This document shows, piece after piece, positions 1 to 7,522 of a DNA stretch of 13,911 nt. The notes below the pieces were generated by a model. That model was not told the DNA's origin. It made no database searches and saw nothing but the letters and a program-made list of their open reading frames with translations. Position numbers and translations under genes: made by a program. The stretch's first letter is position 1. Every line of letters starts with the position of its first letter. The stretch is taken from positions 1-13,911 of the forward strand of contig JAUCCO010000092.1 in assembly GCA_034676125.1 (NCBI GenBank), given 5' to 3'. The DNA comes from UBA6183 sp034676125. GTDB taxonomy: Bacteria > Bacteroidota > Bacteroidia > UKL13-3.

Positions 1-1715
1 CCAACGTAATTAATAATAACAATAATCCTTCGTTGCGTAAATTATACTATTATGGATTTCCAAATTCGCCTGCAGGGCAAGTAGATTTCCAACGTTTTGT
101 CGACTCTTTAGATGCTGGAACTTATGTGGCGATATGGAGTGTGTATGATAATGGTAATGCAAGTTGGAGTCCTCAAATGCGTAATGCTTTTGCCAAATTA
201 GGTTCGGTAAAAGTGGCCAATTCAAATAACCCAAATGTTGCCTTTAGTATGGTAGGTATTGCAGGTGCGCCAATTGGTACAATAGCAGAAGATACTTTAA
301 GTATTTTAACTGCTGATACCAATGCAATAGCTAATACTGTTTTGTTTGGTAAATGGTTTACCGCAAGTGCTCGAAGCAAAATTATTGGTCCTGCTAAAAC
401 ATGGAAAAATGTAGCCTATCTATTTAATCCAACAGAGAATAATGGTAATGATTTTAATACTGTAGATGTGTATGCATTGGGTGCTGATGGAGCTGATACA
501 TTAATGTTAAAAAATGCAAGTAACAATGATGATTTATCATTTATTGATGCTTCAAAGTTTCCATATTTAAAATTAGGATTTACTTTATTTGATACAACTT
601 ATCGTACGCCAGATCAATTAAACTATTGGATAATAAGGCACACACCCGCTCCAGAAGGTACAATTTCTATAGCCGATGGGTATACTTTTCACAATGCAAT
701 TTTAGATCAAGGTGATAGTATGGCAATAACAATCTCATTTAAAAATGTATCAAAAATTGGGTTTGATAGCATGCCTTTTTTAATGCGTGTGCTTGATGAA
801 AACAGAACAATTAAGTTTACTACACAGCAAAACTTAGGACAATTAAATCCAAATGAAGTAGTACGTTTTAGCCAAAAAGTATCAACCTACAACCTAAGCG
901 GACAACATGCATTGGAGTTGTATTTTAATGATGGCCCACAAAGTGAATACACCAAAGTAAATAATTATTTATTTAAAAGTTTTGTGGTTAAGGCTGATAA
1001 AATAAATCCGATTATGGATGTTACTTTTGATGGTTATCGCATTATAAATGGTGATTTTGTTTCACCAACACCTACCATTAGAATTTCGTCAAAAGATGAT
1101 AGTAAATTTAAATTACAATCAGATACTTCATCGTTTATTTTATATATGCGCAAACCATCCGATTTAGACTTTGAAAGAATAAATATTTCATCTGCCAACC
1201 TTAGGTTTATACCAGCTACCAATGCTAACAATAAGGCGATGTTAGAATATAAGCCTAACCTGGCTGAAGAAGGGATTTATACACTAAAAGTATTAAGTAA
1301 AGATGCCAGTGGGAACATTGCAGGAAGCGAGTTTTATGAGGTTGATTTTAACATGCAAAAAAAATCATCAATCACTAACTTTTTTCCTTATCCTAACCCA
1401 GCTACTACCAATGTTAAATTTGTATTTACATTAACTGGTGCAAGTCCGCCCGACCAATTATTAATAAGGATAATGACAGTTACAGGAAAAATTGTAAAAG
1501 AAATTACCAAAGACGAATTTGGTCCCATAAAAATTGGTCAAAACATGAGCGATTATAGCTGGGATGGAACAGATAATTATGGTGATCGTTTGGCAAATGG
1601 CGTTTATTTATACCAAGTATTTACGCGTATTAATGGCACAAACATCGAGAAACGTAAAACACAAGCCGATAACTACTTTTTAGAAAACGTAGGTAAAATT
1701 TACCTAATGAAATAA
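1..1715 (+). CDS. T9SS-secreted PorU2-like protein, C-terminal part (5' truncated)
   Basis: The reading frame is open from the window edge (first full codon at base 3), so the TTG at 33 is an internal Leu and about 570 C-terminal residues are seen. Residues ~27-98 resemble the ILEI/PANDER (FAM3-type) fold: a conserved stretch with FVDSLDAGTYVAIWSVYD, then a helix ending in KLGS, then the FSMVGIAGAP strand. A long beta-rich region follows, with the conserved segment NPIMDVTFDGYRIINGD. The last ~110 residues form a FlgD/T9SS-type C-terminal domain: YPNPA, IMTVTGKIVKEI, YSWDGTDNYGDRLANGVYLY and a terminal VGKIYLMK. This order matches large Bacteroidota C25-peptidase relatives called PorU2, whose peptidase domain would lie upstream of the window. 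The inferred location is outer membrane or secreted through the type IX system. No catalytic residues are visible here, so protease or sortase activity cannot be judged. The downstream glycosyltransferase frame overlaps or abuts its end. Confidence 0.8.
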   Translation, partial: NVINNNNNPSLRKLYYYGFPNSPAGQVDFQRFVDSLDAGTYVAIWSVYDNGNASWSPQMRNAFAKLGSVKVANSNNPNVAFSMVGIAGAPIGTIAEDTLSILTADTNAIANTVLFGKWFTASARSKIIGPAKTWKNVAYLFNPTENNGNDFNTVDVYALGADGADTLMLKNASNNDDLSFIDASKFPYLKLGFTLFDTTYRTPDQLNYWIIRHTPAPEGTISIADGYTFHNAILDQGDSMAITISFKNVSKIGFDSMPFLMRVLDENRTIKFTTQQNLGQLNPNEVVRFSQKVSTYNLSGQHALELYFNDGPQSEYTKVNNYLFKSFVVKADKINPIMDVTFDGYRIINGDFVSPTPTIRISSKDDSKFKLQSDTSSFILYMRKPSDLDFERINISSANLRFIPATNANNKAMLEYKPNLAEEGIYTLKVLSKDASGNIAGSEFYEVDFNMQKKSSITNFFPYPNPATTNVKFVFTLTGASPPDQLLIRIMTVTGKIVKEITKDEFGPIKIGQNMSDYSWDGTDNYGDRLANGVYLYQVFTRINGTNIEKRKTQADNYFLENVGKIYLMK

Positions 1716-1789
1716 ATAGTAAAGTTATCAAATCTATTAACTACATATCTCATGGCTCTGCAAAAACTGGTGGTTATCGCCACGAGTTT

Positions 1790-2701
1790 ATGCTTAGTAG
1801 TTATTTGGCAAATACACTTGGTTACAGTTTTGTTGAACACCGTTCGGCTAAAAATCATAAAGGATTAATTGGATTTTTGCAACTGTGGTGGTTTGCTTTT
1901 AAACATGCCAAAGGTGCTGTAAATGTTACTGTTCAGCGTTTGTGTTTGCCAGTATTATTGGCAAGTATACTCACCAATAAAAAAGTTATTGTAGTTTTTC
2001 ACCATTATGATAAGCGTGAAAAAAGCAGCTTTTTATATCACCTAAATTTTAGACTAATGTTAGTGTTGCTAAAAGCTGGATGTGGTAGATTAAAAGTTGT
2101 AGTAGTAGCAAAATATTGGCAAAGTTATTTGGTGCAAAATGGAGTAGCTTTTGATGATGTTTTTTTGGTGCCTAATCTATTTGATACCAAAATTTATGCA
2201 CAAACAAAAGTGCATGTAAAAAAGAATAAACAAATATATTTTGGGCAATACAGTGCTAAACCGCATCCTGATGTTTTTGAAGTTATTGAGCAGCTTACGT
2301 TAAATGGTTATCAATGTTTTTTTACCACTTTACATCAACATGAAGAAAAAGTAATGTTAGGCTTTAGTGTTAAAAAGCTCCCGTATGATGCTTATTTGCA
2401 GCAATTAGCAACAAGTTTGTACACGGTTTGTTTATCTGATATTAACGAAGGCTGGAACCGCACAGCCCACGAAAGTTTATTATTGGGCACTCCAGTTATT
2501 GGTAATAATGCGGGCGGTTTGGGTGAATTATTACAACTTGCCAATCAACCCATTATTAATTCCGCTAACGAGGCCACACAAATTATTCTGCAAAACAAGC
2601 ATATCAACATTCCCGAAATTATTTTTGAACCTTTTGATTTACGACAAATTTCGTATTATGCAAAGTCAATAGTGGCGTTTTGCAATAATGGCATCAGTTA
2701 A
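1790..2701 (+). CDS. GT-B glycosyltransferase (GT4-like), true start upstream of 1790
   Basis: This is probably a cytoplasmic glycosyltransferase that adds one sugar to a lipid-linked surface glycan. Its C-terminal half holds the GT4 hallmark E-x7-E (EGWNRTAHE, E220 and E228 counted from 1790), followed by LLLGTPVIGNNAGGLGELL, the nucleotide-sugar binding lobe. The first ATG in frame is at 1790, but the frame stays open back to 1697. It encodes NYISHGSAKTGGYRHEF just upstream, which looks like the first beta-strand and Gly-rich loop of a GT-B fold. No ATG, GTG or TTG occurs in that extension. Candidate rare starts are ATA 1712, ATC 1727, ATT 1736 and ATA 1745, giving about 318-329 aa. The gene overlaps the flippase by 14 nt and is first in the glycan operon. 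Acceptor and donor sugar are not predictable. Confidence 0.85.
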   Translation: MLSSYLANTLGYSFVEHRSAKNHKGLIGFLQLWWFAFKHAKGAVNVTVQRLCLPVLLASILTNKKVIVVFHHYDKREKSSFLYHLNFRLMLVLLKAGCGRLKVVVVAKYWQSYLVQNGVAFDDVFLVPNLFDTKIYAQTKVHVKKNKQIYFGQYSAKPHPDVFEVIEQLTLNGYQCFFTTLHQHEEKVMLGFSVKKLPYDAYLQQLATSLYTVCLSDINEGWNRTAHESLLLGTPVIGNNAGGLGELLQLANQPIINSANEATQIILQNKHINIPEIIFEPFDLRQISYYAKSIVAFCNNGIS

Positions 2702-4121
2702 ACGTAATTTTTTATTTAACATTTTGTTGGTTACCAGTAACATCGTTTTTCCGGTGCTGGTATTTCCATACATAGCCCGAATTCTTGGTCCACAAGGTTT
2801 GGGTAATGCCCATTTTGCGCTTCAGTTTAGTAAATATTTTGTAACCATTGCTTCATTAGGTATACCCATTTATGGACTTCGTGAAGTGGCAAAGGTTAAA
2901 AACCATAAGGCTAAACTAAATAAACTAGTTAGTGAGTTGTTACTATTAAATATTATCACTGCATTTATTAGTTTTACTGTTTATGCCATTGTGTTGTATA
3001 GCAGTGGTACTTTAGCTCAAAATTTTGATTTGTTTGCCATTGCAGCATTACAAGTTTTATTAGGATTTTTAGCCATTGATTGGGTGTTTGCTGGTCTCGA
3101 AGATTTTAAAATAATTACAGTACGCTCTTTAACCATTAGGCTTATTACGGTGTTGTTTTTGCTGTTTTTTGTTAAAACAAAAAATGATGTTTTTCCCTAC
3201 TTGCTCATATCTATTATAAGCATATTGGCTGGGCATTTATGGAATTTATTTTATGCAACTACTATAATTAAATTCTCTTTTAAAAACCTAAACATAGCAG
3301 CGCATTTAAAACCAATATTTATTATATTTTTAATGAATTTATGTATTGCGATGTACACTATTTTTGATACGGTTTGGGTAGGTTTTTTAAGTACAGCAAC
3401 CGCTGTTGGTATGTATATTTCGGCCATTAAATTAAGTAAAATAGGTATACCAATTGTTTCGGCATTGGGCACCGTTTTATTGCCACGTAGTGCACGTACT
3501 TTTGCTGCTAATATTAATAATCCAATACACTTACAAACTTCATTTAATTTTATTGTTGATTTGGCTGTACCAATAGGCGTGGGCATGTTTATATTGGCGC
3601 CAGAGTTGCTTTTTGTGTTTTCGGGTGCTGCATTTAGTGATGCATTAATTGCCATGCGTTTGCTAAGTTTTTTGCCATTATTTATTGGCTTAAGTAACTT
3701 GTTTGGTATGCAAATTTTATCTGCATCAGGCAATGATAAGTTGGTGTTAAAAAGTGTGTTTGTGGGTATGGTAGTAAACGTAATTTTAAATTTGATTTTA
3801 GTACCTAAACTTGCACATAATGGAGCAGCACTTGCCATTGTAATTACCGAAGGAATAGTAACTTTGGTTACTTTTTATTTTGCATTTAATAAGTTTGCAA
3901 TTAGGTTTAATACCAAAAGGTTTGTTAGGGATTTTATAGCGTGCATTGTGTTTTTTCCTTTAATTTGGTTGTTTAAAACCACCATTGATAGTCCAACTTT
4001 AATTATAGTTAGTAGTTTATTTACTTGTGCATTTATTTACTTAAGTTTACAACACTTTTGGTTTAAAAATGAGTTTGTACAACAAGCTATTATCACCGTT
4101 AAAAACAAGTTGAACAAATGA
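2688..4121 (+). CDS. Wzx-type polysaccharide/oligosaccharide flippase
   Basis: This is an inner-membrane protein of 477 residues, the usual size for Wzx/RfbX-type flippases of the MOP superfamily. These move undecaprenyl-linked oligosaccharides from the cytoplasmic to the periplasmic face. The sequence is almost entirely hydrophobic segments separated by short basic loops, consistent with 12-14 membrane spans. The N-terminus (RNFLFNILLVTSNIVFPVLV, then FPYIARILGPQGLGNAHFA) is the typical family opening, with the ARxLGPxGxG loop after the first helix. An internal FDTVWVGF and the late VLNLILVPKLAHNGAALAIVI segment also fit. It starts within the last 14 nt of the preceding glycosyltransferase and ends in an ATGA overlap with glf, so translation is probably coupled. 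The substrate is presumably the glycan made by the adjacent transferases. The family is confident; the substrate is not. Confidence 0.92.
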   Translation: MASVKRNFLFNILLVTSNIVFPVLVFPYIARILGPQGLGNAHFALQFSKYFVTIASLGIPIYGLREVAKVKNHKAKLNKLVSELLLLNIITAFISFTVYAIVLYSSGTLAQNFDLFAIAALQVLLGFLAIDWVFAGLEDFKIITVRSLTIRLITVLFLLFFVKTKNDVFPYLLISIISILAGHLWNLFYATTIIKFSFKNLNIAAHLKPIFIIFLMNLCIAMYTIFDTVWVGFLSTATAVGMYISAIKLSKIGIPIVSALGTVLLPRSARTFAANINNPIHLQTSFNFIVDLAVPIGVGMFILAPELLFVFSGAAFSDALIAMRLLSFLPLFIGLSNLFGMQILSASGNDKLVLKSVFVGMVVNVILNLILVPKLAHNGAALAIVITEGIVTLVTFYFAFNKFAIRFNTKRFVRDFIACIVFFPLIWLFKTTIDSPTLIIVSSLFTCAFIYLSLQHFWFKNEFVQQAIITVKNKLNK

Positions 4122-5227
4122 GCTACGATTACTTAATAGTTGGAGCTGGCTTGTATGGAGCAACATTTGCCCACACCATGCATAAGGCTGGCAAAAAGTG
4201 TTTGGTAATTGATAAGCGCGATCATATTGGTGGTAATACGTATTGTAAGGATGTAGGCGGAATTCAGGTTCATCAATATGGTGCTCATATTTTTCATACC
4301 AATGATAAAGGAATTTGGGATTTTGTAAATCAGTTTGTAAAGTTTAACCCGTTTATAAATTCGCCTAAAGCAAAGTATTTTAATGAGGTGTATAACCTTC
4401 CTTTTAACATGAATACTTTTAAGCAACTTTGGGGAATTATAGATGAAAAAGAAGCGCATCAAAAAATAGCATTAGAAACTGCTCCATATAAAAACATCAA
4501 ACCAACAAACCTAAAAGAGCAAGCATTAGCAATGGTTGGCCCTACCATTTTCGAAAAAATGATTAAGCATTATACCGAAAAACAATGGGGTAGAAGTTGT
4601 GGTGAATTGCCTGCTTTTTTAATAAAACGTGTGCCTTTGCGTTTTACTTTTGATAACAATTATTTTAACGATACCTATCAAGGAATTCCTGTTGGTGGAT
4701 ACAATAAACTTACCGAAGGTTTGCTTGAAGGAATAGAGGTTAAGCTGGATACTGATTTTATAGCCAACAAAGAATATTGGCTTAGCCAAGCAAAAACAGT
4801 AGTTTACACAGGTAAAATTGATGCGTATTTTGATTACCAATTGGGCGAATTACAATACCGCTCTTTAAGGTTTGATCATGTGTTGATGGAAGATGTTAGT
4901 AATTTTCAAAACAATGCGGTGTTTAACCATACATCACCCAACTTGCCTTATACACGTGTGGTTGAGCATAAACACTTCGAGTGGAAAGATGTTGCGCATA
5001 CTGTTGTTTCCTTCGAGTATCCTGAAACCTATAAAAGAGGTGGAGAAGCATATTACCCGGTTAATGATGAATTAAATAATAACCTATACGCACAATACAA
5101 AAAAATAGCATTACAAGAACCAAACGTAATTTTTGGTGGCCGATTGGCAGAGTATAAATATTATGATATGCACCAAGTTATTGCAGCGGCCTTGCATCAA
5201 GCCAATAAAATAAATGCACATGGCTAA
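4118..5227 (+). CDS. glf: UDP-galactopyranose mutase
   Basis: It interconverts UDP-galactopyranose and UDP-galactofuranose in the cytoplasm, using reduced FAD as covalent catalyst. At 369 aa it matches the usual bacterial length (about 370-390). The N-terminal dinucleotide-binding motif is VGAGLYGA (GxGxxG at residues 9-14), followed by the acidic-end strand CLVIDKRDHIGGNTY and the family signature QYGAHIFHTN. Further hallmarks are NLPFNMNTF, YTEKQWGR, LPAFLIKRVPLRFTFDNNYF, VVYTGKIDAYFDYQLGELQYRSLRF and the C-terminal flavin-contacting GRLAEYKYYDMHQVI. The start codon overlaps the flippase stop as ATGA, and the end overlaps the next glycosyltransferase by 14 nt. Its position between a flippase and glycosyltransferases means the operon very likely builds a galactofuranose-containing surface polysaccharide, and one neighbouring transferase is probably a galactofuranosyltransferase. 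Confidence 0.97.
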   Translation: MSYDYLIVGAGLYGATFAHTMHKAGKKCLVIDKRDHIGGNTYCKDVGGIQVHQYGAHIFHTNDKGIWDFVNQFVKFNPFINSPKAKYFNEVYNLPFNMNTFKQLWGIIDEKEAHQKIALETAPYKNIKPTNLKEQALAMVGPTIFEKMIKHYTEKQWGRSCGELPAFLIKRVPLRFTFDNNYFNDTYQGIPVGGYNKLTEGLLEGIEVKLDTDFIANKEYWLSQAKTVVYTGKIDAYFDYQLGELQYRSLRFDHVLMEDVSNFQNNAVFNHTSPNLPYTRVVEHKHFEWKDVAHTVVSFEYPETYKRGGEAYYPVNDELNNNLYAQYKKIALQEPNVIFGGRLAEYKYYDMHQVIAAALHQANKINAHG

Positions 5228-6374
5228 CAATAAAATACTGATATACTGCCCTGTTTTTTTGCCGCAAAATAATGGTTACACACATGCATTTGTTGGGTTA
5301 ATTAATAATTTACTTATTAATGGTTTTTGTGTTGATGTGCTTACACCATACGTATTGCCCAACAAACAAGAAGAAGTACTTCACCATCCAAAATTGCAAG
5401 TAATTAGGTATAACCCTGAACTTAATATTTGGGGAGTAGGGTTATTTTATCACTTTAAAAAACTAGCACAAAAAGTGGTAAGTCTTAATCGCAAAAACAA
5501 CTATCAAATCATTTTTATCGAAACAGGCGATGGTCCATTATTGACCTGTTTTTTACCTAATAAAATTTTAGATAAAACTGTTGTTAGGTTTCATTCCACC
5601 AGCGATACAGAATATTTAAATTTTGGCGTTCACAAAAAGTATAAGCTACGTAAGTGGTTTTGGAAACACTTTTCAGGTAAAAAAATAAAACACCTATGCG
5701 CTACTAATGCGTATCATTTAAATTATGCAGCACAACATGTTTTGTATAATACTAATTGTGTTACAAGCTCTGTAGTTACAAATGCTGTGGAATCATCCAC
5801 CAATGCCCAAAATGAAGAAAACAATAGTATTAGGTTTTTTATGCTTGGCCGTATGGATGAAGAAGGGTTTAAACAAAAAGGTTTCGAATTAATTTTAAAA
5901 GTTTTACCACTTATTGCTGATGAAATGGTGGCTAACAATGCTTCATTTACAATTGTTGGCAACGGTAAAATGCATAGTTATTTTTATGAAAACAGTAAAG
6001 CATATTCGTTTGTAAAGGTTATTGAACAGCTTTCTCATGAAGAGGTTTTGTATTATTTACAAAATAACGATGTGGTGGTATTACCTTCTCTTTACGAAGG
6101 AGTTTCGATGTTTGCATTAGAAGCCATTGCGAATAAAAATGCAGTGATATTTTCAAAAACTGGCGGCTTGATTGATATGGTAGATGGAAATGGTATTTTA
6201 ATTGAAGCCAATAATGTGGAGCAGTTGACTAATGCATTTAAACAGCTTTTAAAAACACCTAATCTTTCTGTTTTAAAAGAAAAATCTGGTGTAATTGCAG
6301 CCAATAAATTTAGTGCTGATGTGCAGTTAATACAATTTAAAAAATTATTGCAGGAGGTAAATGATGCAAAATAA
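5214..6374 (+). CDS. Glycosyltransferase family 4 (GT-B fold)
   Basis: A cytoplasmic or membrane-associated GT-B transferase of 386 aa. The N-terminal Rossmann lobe begins ILIYCPVFLPQNNGYTHAFVGLINNLL, the expected first strand and donor/acceptor loop. The C-terminal lobe has FFMLGRMDEEGFKQKGFELILKVLPLI, IVGNGK, and the retaining-GT signature E-x7-E as YEGVSMFALEAIA (E295 and E303), followed by a GGLIDMVDGNGILI stretch. These support family GT4 with retaining chemistry. Two starts are possible, ATG at 5214 or ATG at 5220; the first overlaps glf by 14 nt and the second by 8 nt. Both keep the whole first strand, so the choice cannot be made from sequence alone. It sits directly after glf, so UDP-galactofuranose is a conceivable donor, but many GT4 enzymes in such loci use other sugars. 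Confidence 0.93.
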   Translation: MHMANNKILIYCPVFLPQNNGYTHAFVGLINNLLINGFCVDVLTPYVLPNKQEEVLHHPKLQVIRYNPELNIWGVGLFYHFKKLAQKVVSLNRKNNYQIIFIETGDGPLLTCFLPNKILDKTVVRFHSTSDTEYLNFGVHKKYKLRKWFWKHFSGKKIKHLCATNAYHLNYAAQHVLYNTNCVTSSVVTNAVESSTNAQNEENNSIRFFMLGRMDEEGFKQKGFELILKVLPLIADEMVANNASFTIVGNGKMHSYFYENSKAYSFVKVIEQLSHEEVLYYLQNNDVVVLPSLYEGVSMFALEAIANKNAVIFSKTGGLIDMVDGNGILIEANNVEQLTNAFKQLLKTPNLSVLKEKSGVIAANKFSADVQLIQFKKLLQEVNDAK

Positions 6375-7350
6375 TACCAGCCAAATATTGGTTTCTGTTG
6401 TCATGCCAGTGTATAATGCAGCACCCTATTTAGCAAGTGCAATTGATAGTATTTTAAATCAAACCCATACAAATTTCGAATTTATTATTATCAATGATGG
6501 GAGCTCTGATAACAGTGCAAATATTATTTCATCATACCAAGATAAGCGAATAGTATTTGTTAGTTTTGAAGAACAAAAAGGAATTGTTGCGGCATTAAAT
6601 TTTGGATTGAGTATTGCTAAAGGCGAGTTTGTAGCACGCATGGATGCTGATGATGAGAGTTTAAATAATAGGTTTGATTTGCAATTGGAATACTTGATTG
6701 CTCACCCAGAAGTTGGTGTTTTAGGTACACAATATATTGGAGTTAATGGTAAATCTCGGTTATTGCCAATTACTCATGATGCTATTGTATGGCACTTGCT
6801 TAATGCATCACCTTTTGTTCATCCAAGTATTATGTTTCGAAGTTCATTTTTAAAAGAATTTCATATTAAATATAATCCTGGTTTTCAGTTTGCAGAGGAT
6901 TTAGCACTATGGGTGGAGGTGAGCTCAAAAACTAAATTGGCCAACTTAAGTATTCCTTTAATCAAGTATCGTTACCACAACGGTACCCATCAAAAAAACA
7001 TAGAAACAGTTGCACAATTAAATACGGCAATTAAACGCTCTCATATTGCTAATTTATTACCCGAATTAGATAAGGATTCGCAATTTAAATTAGCCATTTA
7101 TTTAAACAGGCATATAAAAGTTAACTATACTAGAGATTGGTTTAAAGAGATGTTTGCTTTTTTTGATTTATTGGTAAGAACACATCCAACCAATTATTTG
7201 TTAACTACTCAACTTAATAACTGTGTTTGGTTTCATTTAACGGCTTGTCCTCGTCAATATTTTGGGTTGATATTTACAATCCAAAAGTTACATTGGATTA
7301 ACTTAGGTTTGGTTAAATCAGCTTGGTTATTAATTAAGTTGATTAAATGA
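6361..7350 (+). CDS. Glycosyltransferase family 2 (GT-A fold)
   Basis: An inverting GT-A transferase of 329 aa. It shows the family opening VSVVMPVYNAAPYLASAIDSIL (residues 11-32), then FEFIIINDGSSDNS with the nucleotide-binding Asp at 46, the metal-binding DxD region MDADDE (94-99), and the acceptor/catalytic region with AEDLALW (E179, D180). The C-terminal third is less conserved and carries a fairly hydrophobic tail (residues ~280-328), perhaps a membrane-association segment. It is the last gene of the glycan operon. ATG codons occur at 6361 and 6364. An AGGAGG at 6352-6357, unusual in Bacteroidota, lies 3 nt before the first and 6 nt before the second, so 6364 has the better ribosome-binding spacing. 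From 6361 the overlap with the upstream gene is 14 nt. Donor and acceptor are unknown; galactofuranose transfer is possible, as some GlfT enzymes are GT2. Confidence 0.93.
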   Translation: MMQNNTSQILVSVVMPVYNAAPYLASAIDSILNQTHTNFEFIIINDGSSDNSANIISSYQDKRIVFVSFEEQKGIVAALNFGLSIAKGEFVARMDADDESLNNRFDLQLEYLIAHPEVGVLGTQYIGVNGKSRLLPITHDAIVWHLLNASPFVHPSIMFRSSFLKEFHIKYNPGFQFAEDLALWVEVSSKTKLANLSIPLIKYRYHNGTHQKNIETVAQLNTAIKRSHIANLLPELDKDSQFKLAIYLNRHIKVNYTRDWFKEMFAFFDLLVRTHPTNYLLTTQLNNCVWFHLTACPRQYFGLIFTIQKLHWINLGLVKSAWLLIKLIK

Positions 7351-7522
7351 ATTGTTGTCAAATTGCCTAATTACCGTAAGTTATTGTATAAAATTGTCGC
7401 TTAGATAAGTTTTGCGTAATGGTTGTATTTAAAGGCTACTATTGCAAAAAACTAAAATTATAGAAAGTTGGTAAACTTTTGTGAAAAATAGTTGTTAATA
7501 ATATTTTTAAACGGGTTAAACA

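Noticed and set aside
1752..1850. ATG at 1752 as the missing start of the first glycosyltransferase
   Set aside because: It is in a different frame and would need a frameshift; the extension in the correct frame already encodes a good GT-B N-terminus with no disruption.
3251..3838. 195-aa minus-strand open frame inside the flippase gene
   Set aside because: It is antisense to a clearly conserved flippase, has no recognisable motif and no start context; low-GC coding sequence often leaves such a frame open on the opposite strand.
7351..7522. Possible small gene, RNA or terminator in the gap after the glycan operon
   Set aside because: No open frame of note, no G+C-rich stem with a T-run and no tRNA-like fold was visible; only a near-match to the -7 element at 7407-7414.
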